Shown: positions 37,475 through 45,221 of the stretch, one piece after another
Numbering within the stretch: the stretch's first letter is position 1
Layout: the number at the start of each line of letters is the position of its first letter
Assembly (NCBI RefSeq): GCF_010233585.1
Contig: NZ_CP045997.1
Location: 9,350,114 to 9,414,113, forward strand
Direction of reading: 5' to 3'
Length of the DNA: 64,000 nucleotides
Source of the DNA: Spirosoma endbachense
GTDB taxonomy: Bacteria > Bacteroidota > Bacteroidia > Cytophagales > Spirosomataceae
The notes under the pieces: model-generated
What the model was told of the DNA's origin: nothing
Database searches by the model: none
The model's input: the letters and a program-made list of their open reading frames with translations, nothing else
Position numbers and translations under genes: made by a program

Positions 37475-37911
37475 CTACCGACCCATCCAGCCCCCATCGA
37501 CCGTCAAGATAGTACCTTGAACATAATCCGATGCTGACGATGCCAGGAACACGGTTGGCCCTTTGAAATCGTCGGGCTGGCCCCATCGTCCGGCTGGAAT
37601 TCGAGCCAGAATGCTTTTGCTCCGGTCGGCATCTTCCCGAAGGGCTTCGGTATTGTCAGTGGCGATATAACCGGGCGCAATGGCATTAACATTCACACCC
37701 TTACCCGCCCATTCGTTGGCAAAGGCTTTCACTAAACTGCCAATGGCTCCTTTGCTGGCCGCATACCCCGGCACCGTAATGCCACCTTGAAACGTCAGCA
37801 ACGAAGCCGTGAAAATGATTTTGCCTGTCCCCCGCGCCACCATGCTTTTGCCCAGTTCACGGGTCAGAATAAAAGGCGCATTCAGGTTGGTGTCGATTAC
37901 TGTATCCCAGG
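37475..37911 (-). pseudogene. kduD: 3' half of a KduD-type short-chain dehydrogenase
   Basis: Reading on the minus strand from about 37911 gives [19 protein letters not shown], then [15 protein letters not shown], the catalytic YAASK motif and a standard SDR C-terminus ending [20 protein letters not shown]. This matches the C-terminal half of 2-deoxy-D-gluconate 3-dehydrogenase/gluconate 5-dehydrogenase proteins. The NAD-binding TGxxxGIG half is missing. The upstream sequence switches directly into another SDR gene on the opposite strand. An ATG at 37843 could start a 122-residue fragment, but it would lack the cofactor site. Confidence 0.85.
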
Positions 37912-38281
37912 GCCGTTGAAGGCTTCACCGAGGCTTTATCGTTTGAGTTGCGGCCGTTCAACATCCGCGTGAAAAACATTGAACCCGGTGCTATTAAAAC
38001 CGATTTCTATGACCGCTCTCAGGATTTGCTCCAAAAAGATGGGTGTATGTGCCGTTACGCTCGCCAACTCCCAAAAAGCGGGTGCCGATGCGCCAGGTCT
38101 GGAGGTGGTAGCCCAAACGATTTTCGTAGCCGCCAACGACCGCTCGTTCCGACTCCGCTACCCGGTAGGTGGTCAGTCGCCCTTGTTGCTGGCTATCTGG
38201 CGGATAATACCCCTAAGCTGGTTCCACGGGATCGTCAGGAGTGTCGTCGAAAAAGGTTTCAAACCAACGGTGGCAGCCTGA
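37912..38281 (+). pseudogene. 3' half of a second short-chain dehydrogenase, also frameshifted
   Basis: From about 37912 the plus strand reads [20 protein letters not shown] and IEPGAIKTDFYDRSQDLL, the region that follows YxxxK in SDR proteins. After the QDLLQKDG segment the frame changes near 38040, and the continuation is read as AVTLANSQKAGADAPGLEVVAQ to the stop at 38281. The N-terminal half including the NAD site is absent. Together with the kduD fragment this is what one deletion across two divergently transcribed SDR genes would leave. Confidence 0.82.
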
Positions 38282-38296
38282 GTCAGGGATTAACCA

Positions 38297-38327
38297 GATA
38301 CGCCCCATCGCGAGGATGGGGCGTATC
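38297..38327. terminator. Bidirectional hairpin terminator candidate
   Basis: A perfect 13-bp GC-rich stem (GATACGCCCCATC, 38297-38309, with 38315-38327) and a 5-nt loop lies between the plus-strand SDR remnant and the minus-strand SnoaL gene, which converge here. Confidence 0.65.
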
Positions 38328-38347
38328 CATAATAAGGTCGACTTCGG

Positions 38348-38701
38348 TCAGGCAATATATCGCTCCCGGATTATTTTGCCGTCCTGCCAGTCCTGAATGG
38401 CTACCTCCGTCACGTTAACCCGCCCATTGTCAGCGTGGTCGAAATCCAGCTCCCAAACCACAAAACTCCGGTTCCCAACCACAAGGGTACCCCTATGAGC
38501 AAACGTCCGAACCGCGGTGATTTTGCTTAGCAGTTCCTCGCCAACGCGGTAATTTTCGGCCAGGCCCGATACGGTTACACCGTCGAGGTCGGTTTTTTCC
38601 AGATTGGGATGGTAATAGGTATCGAAGGCGTCCGTCGGTTTACCTTGATTTACTAAGTCGACAAGCCCATTAAGGGCCTGTTCAATGGTTGCAGTTGCCA
38701 T
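38348..38701 (-). CDS. SnoaL-like (NTF2-fold) small protein
   Basis: This 117-residue cytoplasmic protein begins with ATIEQALNGLVDLVNQGK and has DTYYHPNLEKTDLDG and a final WQDGKIIRERYIA, the pattern of SnoaL/NTF2-like polyketide-cyclase-fold proteins. Members can be small enzymes or ligand binders. It follows the SDR gene by 39 nt on the same strand, with a divergent HxlR regulator upstream of that SDR. This three-gene arrangement is common in proteobacteria and Bacteroidota and is generally linked to stress or aldehyde response. The activity is not known. Confidence 0.78.
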   Translation of the reverse strand: MATATIEQALNGLVDLVNQGKPTDAFDTYYHPNLEKTDLDGVTVSGLAENYRVGEELLSKITAVRTFAHRGTLVVGNRSFVVWELDFDHADNGRVNVTEVAIQDWQDGKIIRERYIA

Positions 38702-38740
38702 GAACTTTAGTTTGTTTTGACTTGAAAAAATTGGTTGAAA

Positions 38741-39454
38741 TTAGACTAACCGTGCTCCGCCATCCACGTGAATCACCTCACCCGTGACGGATTTGTTCTG
38801 CATTAGAGAGAGTACTGCCTGGGCCACTTCGTCGGGCCGGGCAATGCGTTTAACAGGGAGGGTATGCGCTACAGTAGCCAGCACCTGTTCCCGATTATCA
38901 CCCAGCACGTTAGTCCACATCGGGGTGTCGGTATAGCCGGGCGAAATGGCATTGAAGCGGATGGGTGCCAAATCCAGCGCTAGTACGCGGGCCATCTGCT
39001 CGGCTACGGCCGTGGCGATGCCCGACACCCAGGCTCCCGACACAGGGCGGTCGGTCGAAAGGCCACCAGTGAAAGTAAAGGAACCGCCAGAGCGTAATTT
39101 GGGGGTAGCCGCCCGAACAACGTGGATGTTACCAAGTAGCCGCAATTGGATGGGTGTAGCGTGGTCGGCTACGCTGCCCTCGAAAAGGCTACCTAACTTG
39201 GTACCACCCGCCGATACTAATACATGATCGATGGCAGTGAGTTGGTTAAAGAACCGATTAACGGCATGTTCGTCGGTAATGTCGAGCGGGTAAGCGGCTA
39301 CGTTACCGATAAGTTGGGCCGCCTGTTGAGCAGTGGCCGTAGAGGTGCCAGTGATAGTGACGGTAGCCCCCTGTTGGTAGGCGAGTTGAGCCGTTGCGAA
39401 ACCGATGCCTGAACTTCCTCCGATGATGACGATGTTCTTGTTTCTGAATGCCAT
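38741..39454 (-). CDS. Short-chain dehydrogenase/reductase
   Basis: I use the ATG at 39454 (MAFRNKNIVIIGGSSGIG), since the cofactor motif GGSSGIG then sits at the usual place near residue 12; the frame is open nine codons further upstream. The 237-residue protein has HVLVSAGGT (NNAG-like), a substrate region with FTGGLSTDRPV, and the C-terminal RFNAISPGYTDTPMW and GEVIHVDGG motifs. The usual YxxxK appears degenerate here (VSGIATAVAEQM), as in some atypical SDRs. It heads an operon with SnoaL and is divergent from HxlR, so it is probably repressed by that protein. Confidence 0.85.
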   Translation of the reverse strand: MAFRNKNIVIIGGSSGIGFATAQLAYQQGATVTITGTSTATAQQAAQLIGNVAAYPLDITDEHAVNRFFNQLTAIDHVLVSAGGTKLGSLFEGSVADHATPIQLRLLGNIHVVRAATPKLRSGGSFTFTGGLSTDRPVSGAWVSGIATAVAEQMARVLALDLAPIRFNAISPGYTDTPMWTNVLGDNREQVLATVAHTLPVKRIARPDEVAQAVLSLMQNKSVTGEVIHVDGGARLV

Positions 39455-39547
39455 TGGTTTATTGTTGAATTGACGGTGCAAAATTCAATTCCTGGCAAAA
39501 GGCATTCAAGTAGTCACGGATTAGTGAGTCTGTAACAAAAAAGTGAG

Positions 39548-39946
39548 ATGCGAAAAACTACGTCTACCAATACCCAAAACGCGAAGCAATTAACAGCAAA
39601 CTGCCCCATTCTGAGTACTTTTCACCTGCTGGGAGGTCGGTGGAAAATTGCCCTGATCTGGAACATTGCCCAGGACATAAACCGCTTTGGATTGTTGCGG
39701 AACCAACTGCCGGGGCTTTCTCAGAAAATGCTGGGTCAGCAACTGAAGGAATTGGAGCAGGATGGCTTCATCGGGAAAACGAACTTCGCCGAAGTGCCCC
39801 CCCGCACCGAGTATTATCTGACGGAACTGGGTCAGTCGCTCCTTCCTCTGCTGGCTCAGGTGTATGATTGGGGCCTGGCTCATAACCTGCCCCAACGCGT
39901 ACGGGAGCGTTACGAGGCTGAAGCTGCTAGTCAGCCTTCGGGCTAA
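39548..39946 (+). CDS. HxlR-family transcription regulator
   Basis: This 132-residue winged-helix protein carries the HxlR marks: CPILSTFHLLGGRWKIALIW (about 21-40), FGLLRNQLPGLSQKMLGQQL and DGFIGKTNFAEVPPRTEYYLT. It has a single Cys (Cys21) at the position used for redox or aldehyde sensing in related proteins. It is transcribed divergently from the SDR-SnoaL operon with a 93-nt intergenic region, so that operon is its likely target. Confidence 0.92.
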   Translation: MRKTTSTNTQNAKQLTANCPILSTFHLLGGRWKIALIWNIAQDINRFGLLRNQLPGLSQKMLGQQLKELEQDGFIGKTNFAEVPPRTEYYLTELGQSLLPLLAQVYDWGLAHNLPQRVRERYEAEAASQPSG

Positions 39947-40040
39947 ACAAAGCCTTGTGCTGCTCCACCCTCCGGCTGATTTGGTCGGGGTAGCTGGGTA
40001 TACAGATACGCGGTAACTTGCTACGGGTTGGTTAAGAAAA

Positions 40041-40081
40041 GTTGGCTGGTCTAATCGGCAAAACAGGTTAGACCAGCCAAC
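40041..40081. terminator. Bidirectional hairpin terminator candidate
   Basis: A perfect 14-bp stem (GTTGGCTGGTCTAA at 40041-40054 with 40068-40081) and a 13-nt loop lies between the convergent HxlR and SRPBCC genes. Confidence 0.6.
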
Positions 40082-40140
40082 AAGCCCAGTTTGTTTCAGT
40101 CGCCGTCAACCAGTAGCTACTGGCTGGCCTGGTCTACCAA

Positions 40141-40710
40141 TTACTTCTCCGATTCTGCTTTGAGCAGTTCCAGCCAATGCTGCATATCTTTTGCCAGATT
40201 CTTGTTGAACGATGATTTAAACAGCCCGGCCAGAAGTCCTTCCATTGATTCATCGACTGCTACCTGCGTACCGCCCGGCACTTCGGTCAGTGTCCAGTTA
40301 TGAACCGCGTACATACCAAATGTTTTACCCGTCCAACCGAGGCTTTTGTTGGGGTCAACGGTATGCAGTGTCGAGTGAATACCCGCCCCGCCTGTTTTCC
40401 AGTCGAACGTAGTACCGGGTTGCAGGGGGCCGTTGAGTGATGGTTTCGTAATGTCGGTTTGCCAGCTCGCCCAGTTGTTGATGTTGGCCAGTAGGTTCCA
40501 GACTTTATCGGGGCTGGCTTTAATGATAATACGTTTACTGCACGTTACGGGTGCTTTGGGGTTTGTTAGTACGTTCATGGTTTTGCTGGCTGATGGGTTA
40601 TCCGATTTGTTGGAGGCTACTGCCAGGGCAGCCTTGTTTGAGGTAATAGCGGCAAAGCCCGATACGCTCATCAGGGCAGCCAGCATGGTTGATTTAGCGA
40701 TTGTGTTCAT
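40141..40710 (-). CDS. SRPBCC-family (polyketide cyclase-like) protein with signal peptide
   Basis: This 189-residue protein opens with an N-terminal hydrophobic segment (MLAALMSVSGFAAITSN), probably a signal peptide or anchor. From about residue 58 it has the SRPBCC helix-grip fold: KRIIIKASPDKVWNLLANINNWASWQ, then TFDWKTGG, and the C-terminal helix SSFNKNLAKDMQHWLELLK. Members bind hydrophobic ligands. It stands alone between the convergent HxlR gene and a Crp-family regulator on the same strand (86 nt upstream). Its function is unknown. Confidence 0.82.
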   Translation of the reverse strand: MNTIAKSTMLAALMSVSGFAAITSNKAALAVASNKSDNPSASKTMNVLTNPKAPVTCSKRIIIKASPDKVWNLLANINNWASWQTDITKPSLNGPLQPGTTFDWKTGGAGIHSTLHTVDPNKSLGWTGKTFGMYAVHNWTLTEVPGGTQVAVDESMEGLLAGLFKSSFNKNLAKDMQHWLELLKAESEK

Positions 40711-40796
40711 CTTGCGTTATGGTTAACTTGATGATACAAAATTGCACCCGCCCGCTTGCCTGGAACGTTAACAAAAGATAAGGAATTACCTGGGCC

Positions 40797-41396
40797 TTAT
40801 TTTTTCTGAATTCGGTTTCGTATTCGGCTCATGCTTACGGGTGTAATACCCAGATAATTGGCGATGTAATGCTGGGGAACCCGTTCCAGAATTTTCTTTT
40901 TGCTGCCTTCCAGCAAATCAAGATAGCGTTCTTCGGGGCTGAGCAGGAGCAGACTCGCCATTCGCTCTTCTAGGCCAATGGTCAGGTATTCGGCCATGAG
41001 TCGACCGAACTTCTGCCAGGCCATGCGTTGGTCGAACAGGTTTTTGAGTAAGGCGTACGGAAAACCAATATACGTACTGTCACTCAGGGCCTCGATGGTA
41101 ATCAGCGACGGTTTGCCGGTCAGGCAACTGATATAGGCCGAGAGAAAGTGATTTTCAAAGAAAAAGTAGGTCGTCCGTTCTTCGCCATCTTTCGTGTAGA
41201 ACTGGCGGAACATACCTTCGATCACAAAGCCAACCTCGACCGAAACGCACCCTTCTTCAGCAAATAAGGCGTGTTTTTTAAGGGTTGAAATCGTTAGGTG
41301 CGGAGCCAGCAACCCCCAGTCATCCTCGGTTAAGGGTACAAACTGCTCAATCTGGTGTCGCAAACGCTGGTCGGGGGGAAGTTGCTGATTGTCCAT
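40797..41396 (-). CDS. Crp/Fnr-family transcription regulator
   Basis: This 199-residue protein has the cyclic-nucleotide-binding beta-roll (HALFAEEGCVSVEVGFVIEG around 37-56, FFFENHFLSAY) and a C-terminal helix-turn-helix ending HYIANYLGITPVSMSRIRNR. The PGE-type phosphate loop of true cAMP receptors is not evident, as is common in Bacteroidota members that do not bind cAMP. It starts 12 nt after the terminator of the TspO gene. Its target may be the SRPBCC gene downstream. Confidence 0.9.
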   Translation of the reverse strand: MDNQQLPPDQRLRHQIEQFVPLTEDDWGLLAPHLTISTLKKHALFAEEGCVSVEVGFVIEGMFRQFYTKDGEERTTYFFFENHFLSAYISCLTGKPSLITIEALSDSTYIGFPYALLKNLFDQRMAWQKFGRLMAEYLTIGLEERMASLLLLSPEERYLDLLEGSKKKILERVPQHYIANYLGITPVSMSRIRNRIQKK

Positions 41397-41408
41397 AGGA
41401 CAAACTAC

Positions 41409-41443
41409 AAAAAAGCCCGATCACTTTCCTGGTGATCGGGCTT
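41409..41443 (-). terminator. Intrinsic terminator (twin of 44932-44966)
   Basis: Read on the minus strand, a 12-bp stem (AAGCCCGATCAC paired with GTGATCGGGCTT, 41413-41424 with 41432-41443, 7-nt loop) is followed by a run of T residues (complement of A 41409-41414). It ends the TspO transcript. The stem is the same as at 44936-44966. Confidence 0.85.
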
Positions 41444-41502
41444 AGAAGGTGAAAATTGGACCGCTGCCGATAAATTGACGTCAACAAAGACCGTCAATAC
41501 AT

Positions 41503-42042
41503 TCAGGGGTTCGTCGAGTTAGCCAGCCACAGCAAAATCTTAAACGTGGTCGTTACCGGCATCCAGATAATCAAGGGTAGCAAATAGTAAAAGGCTCGTT
41601 TTGAATAACGTAAAAACAGCCAGCCCAGGAGCACTGCTGTTAGCACGCCATTTATATCCATAAAGGTCATGATGGCTGGGTTACCCTTAGACACATTGGC
41701 AATGGGCAGAAACAGAACGTTAGTCAACAAGATGGACACGTAGTAGATCATGGCTCCCCGGATGTCAAACGTATTTCGTTGAAGCCAGACATACCCGGCC
41801 GCTAAACCCATAGTGGGGTAGAGCACAAGCCAAAACACCCAAAACATCCATTGGGGTGGATAAATAGCTGGTAACCTGTAGGTATTATCGAATGGGAATA
41901 GCGAAAAGCTGAGATAGGCCGTCAGCATGCCTATCCCTAACGTACCGATTGAAAAGAAAACCAACACATAGATGGGTCTGCTTCCCGTGCTTGACCCATT
42001 CACTGAACCGCCGTGTACCTCAACAAATGATGTCGATTTCAT
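41503..42042 (-). CDS. tspO: TspO/MBR-family membrane protein
   Basis: From ATG 42042 the protein is about 179 residues; the upstream frame to 42093 is not conserved-looking. Five hydrophobic segments are visible, and the TspO signature is present as YPPQWMFWVFWLVLYPTMG followed by AAGYVWLQR, with a final helix around LLPLIIWMPVTTTFKILLWL. TspO proteins bind porphyrins and take part in stress and tetrapyrrole homeostasis. It is followed by a strong terminator and lies after an AraC gene (gap 96 nt). Confidence 0.78.
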   Translation of the reverse strand: MKSTSFVEVHGGSVNGSSTGSRPIYVLVFFSIGTLGIGMLTAYLSFSLFPFDNTYRLPAIYPPQWMFWVFWLVLYPTMGLAAGYVWLQRNTFDIRGAMIYYVSILLTNVLFLPIANVSKGNPAIMTFMDINGVLTAVLLGWLFLRYSKRAFYYLLPLIIWMPVTTTFKILLWLANSTNP

Positions 42043-42138
42043 GACTAAAGGTGCCGCTCTTGTTTCAACGCGACAGCACAAAAGTAGCGGCACTATTCAG
42101 CACAGGATTAGGACAAATCGGGGCAATTGACGCACAAT

Positions 42139-43074
42139 TTATGCCTGCTGACGGTATTGGGTCGGATTGAGGCAAGTATGTTTTTTGAAGAAACGGGCAA
42201 AATACGATAGGTCGTCAAAACTGAGTCGGTAAGCGATCTCCGAGATGGACAAACCCGGTTGACCAAGCAGTACCTTCGCTTCCAGGAGAAGCATCTCGGC
42301 AATCAATACGCTGGCGGGCTTGCCGGTGGCTTCTTTGATGCATTTGTTGAGGTGGTTCGGGGTTACGGCCAACAAGTCTGCGTATTCATTTACGGTGCGG
42401 TTGCTCAGGATATGACGGGTCAGTAAGTGCCGGAAGTGGGCCGTAAGCAACGCCGACGAAGTTAGCTGGCGAGTCTGCTTACGATGACCATATTGCTGTT
42501 GCACATCCAGTAAGAATGCATAGAACAACGAGCTGATGTATGCCTGGCTATCCGTACGCTGGCTTAGAAGTGCCCGTTCAATTCGGGCCAATTGTGCCAG
42601 CAAGTCCGATAAAATTACCGGGTCAAGCGACAATACCGGGCTGGCATCAGACTGTAAAAAGCTTAGTTCGGCTAACGCATGAGGATTTTTAAGCGTAGCC
42701 AATACGTATTCCGCATCGAACAGACCATAAAATCCGGTGGCATCGGCCATGCAGCTATCCGTTGAGACAATATCACCTGCCCGGTACACTGAAAACATAC
42801 CTGGACCAATCGTGTAAGACTCCAAACCATACGTCCGCTGAATGGACCCACGGGTCAGGAGCATAAAATCATAATGAAAACTCCGGTTGGTTGGAATCGG
42901 GAAAGCAATCCGGCGAGCAAAATCCTCGATCCGCATCAGGGTAAAAAAACGGTTGGCCGGAAAGTGGCTGTCGGACCATGAATGGGGATGCCGTGCCTGC
43001 TGCCGGGCATCCTCGTCGACGAATTGATCGACAAACGTATCCGGGTCAATGATCGGGATAGGGGGCTGGTTCAT
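42139..43074 (-). CDS. AraC-family transcription regulator
   Basis: This 311-residue protein has an N-terminal sensor domain (MLLTRGSIQRTYGLESYTIGPG) and a C-terminal AraC domain with NEYADLLAVTPNHLNKCIKEA near 240 and LSISEIAYRLSFDDLSYFARFFKK near 275. It precedes tspO on the same strand, and its target may be tspO or a more distant gene. No ligand can be inferred. Confidence 0.92.
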   Translation of the reverse strand: MNQPPIPIIDPDTFVDQFVDEDARQQARHPHSWSDSHFPANRFFTLMRIEDFARRIAFPIPTNRSFHYDFMLLTRGSIQRTYGLESYTIGPGMFSVYRAGDIVSTDSCMADATGFYGLFDAEYVLATLKNPHALAELSFLQSDASPVLSLDPVILSDLLAQLARIERALLSQRTDSQAYISSLFYAFLLDVQQQYGHRKQTRQLTSSALLTAHFRHLLTRHILSNRTVNEYADLLAVTPNHLNKCIKEATGKPASVLIAEMLLLEAKVLLGQPGLSISEIAYRLSFDDLSYFARFFKKHTCLNPTQYRQQA

Positions 43075-43124
43075 GGATTGGTGCTTGATGGTGCTGTAGG
43101 GCCGGTATGTAGTGGACTTGGGCC

Positions 43125-43757
43125 TTACTCAAGCTGCGTAATACAGGCCTTGAGTTCATCCAGGTACTGACCGTACAACCGCTGAATGTACCACTTAAGC
43201 ATAAAATAAGTGCCAATTATCGAAAGAACAGAGAGTACCAACGAGGTAATGAGAAAGCCAACACCGGGATGTTCAGGCAACGCTGAAAAGGCAGGGTCGC
43301 TTGTATCACCAGTAACACCGACGTAGGCCCCCAGCATACCACCTATCACCATCCCCACTGGAATGGAACGCATACAATAGCGAAAATAGAGCTGCACAAA
43401 CCGACTAATTATAGCTTCCATTGCCACTAAATACTGTTTCACGGACCCTAAGGACCAATTCAACTGATTGCGAAGCTGACGGTACTGCCGGATAAACGTA
43501 ACCATCTGGATTATACCAAGTATAACCAGGCAGCCACCCACCCACCGAAAAACCGTTGATGACCAGGTAACCATTACAAAGGTCAATACGAGCATGAATA
43601 CCAGTGCCGAACCAACTTCCAGTAACAGGTTTCGTAAAATACGCTCGATAGCCGTATGCGATCTAGTTCGAAGCATTTCCTCCAGATCAGGTCCCGACTT
43701 ATCAGGAACTAACTCAAAATGAGCCTGGTAAAAGGCTTTAAACTCATCTAGTTCCAT
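43125..43757 (-). CDS. Membrane protein encoded with an ECF sigma factor, candidate anti-sigma
   Basis: This 210-residue protein has a cytoplasmic N-terminus of about 35 residues, then paired hydrophobic segments (near 45-62 and 70-85) and two more near 135-150 and 170-190. Its start codon lies 3 nt after the stop of the sigma factor, so the two are co-translated. No zinc-binding HxxxCxxC anti-sigma motif or FecR domain is present. The position and membrane topology make it a candidate noncanonical anti-sigma factor. I do not recognise a named family. Confidence 0.68.
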   Translation of the reverse strand: MELDEFKAFYQAHFELVPDKSGPDLEEMLRTRSHTAIERILRNLLLEVGSALVFMLVLTFVMVTWSSTVFRWVGGCLVILGIIQMVTFIRQYRQLRNQLNWSLGSVKQYLVAMEAIISRFVQLYFRYCMRSIPVGMVIGGMLGAYVGVTGDTSDPAFSALPEHPGVGFLITSLVLSVLSIIGTYFMLKWYIQRLYGQYLDELKACITQLE

Positions 43758-43760
43758 CCG

Positions 43761-44246
43761 TTAGTTTTGTTGTACGGTTTGTTTGAGTTGCTGCTTGATC
43801 CGATTCATTTTTACCGCTACATAATTAGGCGTAATCCCCAACAATTGACCGATAGCCGTATAATCATACTCATCGAGATAGAGCATGACCACCGCTTTGT
43901 CAATTTTATCTAACTGGCCAATGGCCTGATAAAGCGCACTAAATTGCTGTTCTGTAGGGTCATCCGTCAAATCAGGAAGTTGAAGGACATCCTCAAGGCC
44001 CTCCTGCATTGGGTTTCGTTTTGTTTTTCGCAAGTAGGCGATAGCCGTATTCAGGCCTATTTGATAGAGCCAGGTCGTGAACTTAGCCTCCCGTCGGTAA
44101 TTGCTGTTAGCTTTCCAGGCATTTAGCAGGATTTCCTGAAACAGATCTTCGCGATCTTCTGGTTTGTCCGCATAGAGGTGACAAACTTTATGAATAATTT
44201 TCTGATGCTGGCGAATCTGTCGGATAAATTCCTGCTCTGACAACAT
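43761..44246 (-). CDS. ECF-type RNA polymerase sigma factor
   Basis: From ATG 44246 the protein is 161 residues, the usual length of ECF sigma factors. Region 2 reads HKVCHLYADKPEDREDLFQE and FTTWLYQIGLNTAIAYLRK; region 4 reads KAVVMLYLDEYDYTAIGQLL followed by GITPNYVAVKMNRIK. The TTG three codons upstream is a less likely start. It is coupled to the membrane protein downstream, so it is likely held inactive by that protein until an envelope signal arrives. Confidence 0.93.
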   Translation of the reverse strand: MLSEQEFIRQIRQHQKIIHKVCHLYADKPEDREDLFQEILLNAWKANSNYRREAKFTTWLYQIGLNTAIAYLRKTKRNPMQEGLEDVLQLPDLTDDPTEQQFSALYQAIGQLDKIDKAVVMLYLDEYDYTAIGQLLGITPNYVAVKMNRIKQQLKQTVQQN

Positions 44247-44463
44247 GAGGAGCAATGGCGAAGGACAATTAAGTCGCTAAAAGCAAGATCGTTTGTTTAG
44301 TCAAACTGTTTATGACCCAAGCTGAAGCTGATCCTTACTGCGGATTAGTTCTAGCCTTGCCTGGATAAAGCCTGGCGTATCTGTATCAGTAAACTACTAC
44401 CAAAACGAATCAAGGCAACGGTCAGCCAATAGGGTAGGGAGACCCCGTTTTTTTAGAATCGAT

Positions 44464-44733
44464 TTAAGCGCCGACCGTTTTCCAATAAACTAAACCAATG
44501 CCTGCCAGGATCATCAGGTGAATAATCAGCCAGGCGCGTTGCCAGCGTGGGCGATTATCCCAGCGAACTGCCTGATCGAAGGGGTCAAAAATCAATGCAA
44601 TTCCCAGGTTGCTCATCGCATCCTGGTACGAGCCAGTCAGATAGAGGTAGAGGCTCATGAGCACAAATGACCCATACATCATACGGTTAACTTTAACTGA
44701 TAGCGATTTAGTGGATTGATTGTTAGCCTGCAT
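44464..44733 (-). CDS. Small two-helix membrane protein, function unknown
   Basis: This 89-residue protein has two hydrophobic segments (about 20-35 and 67-85) separated by a conserved-looking loop FDPFDQAVRWDNRPRWQRAW. Such short proteins are common in Cytophagales, but I know of no function. It stands alone: 217 nt from the sigma gene on one side and 230 nt from the chimeric remnant on the other. Confidence 0.7.
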   Translation of the reverse strand: MQANNQSTKSLSVKVNRMMYGSFVLMSLYLYLTGSYQDAMSNLGIALIFDPFDQAVRWDNRPRWQRAWLIIHLMILAGIGLVYWKTVGA

Positions 44734-44931
44734 AGTTTTTTGAGCTTTAGCTTATTAGTCGCTGAATCCCGCAAAATATTACAGAGCGGTTCCGTTTTTT
44801 TGTGAGCAAACGGATTTTCATGACAACTGAATAGGTTTTTGTCATTTCGACTGGTCCGCCGGTGTGGCATGAGAAAGGACAAAAAACAGCCTACTATTTT
44901 CTATAAAAGGGAAAGGTAAAACAGGTTCAAC

Positions 44932-44966
44932 AAAAAAGCCCGATCACTATTCTAGTGATCGGGCTT
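44932..44966 (-). terminator. Intrinsic terminator (twin of 41409-41443)
   Basis: The 14-bp stem 44936-44949/44953-44966 with a 3-nt loop contains the same AAGCCCGATCAC arm as the TspO terminator and is followed on the minus strand by a T-run. The stop codon of the DoxX-like remnant overlaps the stem edge. The rest of the gap 44734-44931 shows no gene. Confidence 0.85.
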
Positions 44967-45221
44967 AGAAAGTAAACAGATACGAATCAGCCCGTTCCCG
45001 CGTATCTCTAGCAACGTAGCGGGCATAGAGCAACAGGCCACCAACCACCATTGTATTTCGGAATATGTTCAGTAGGTCGTTTTGTTGGTGGCTGCTCGCG
45101 GAATGTGAACCAGAAGAATCATCAGGAATACGTACAGGGGGGCCATGAGTAACGTGGCCAGCTTATCGAATTTGCCGATCAGACAGCTAACCATGAAAGC
45201 CAGAATACACAGGCCAGCAAC
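44965..45221 (-). pseudogene. DoxX-like gene remnant, 5'-truncated and frameshifted
   Basis: On the minus strand the reading GLCILAFMVSCLIGKFDKLATL and LLVHIPRAATN resembles two membrane helices of DoxX-type proteins. It ends at TGA 45069; a different frame then gives LNIFRNTMVVGGLLLYARYVARD to the TAA at 44965, again DoxX-like, so a frameshift lies near 45065-45080. The N-terminal half is missing because the reading begins inside the LRR gene remnant. The ORF spanning 45069-45815 is therefore a chimera of two damaged genes. Confidence 0.7.

Noticed and set aside
43125..43757. FecR-type anti-sigma factor
   Set aside because: The protein has several membrane helices and lacks the FecR domain and a large periplasmic part.
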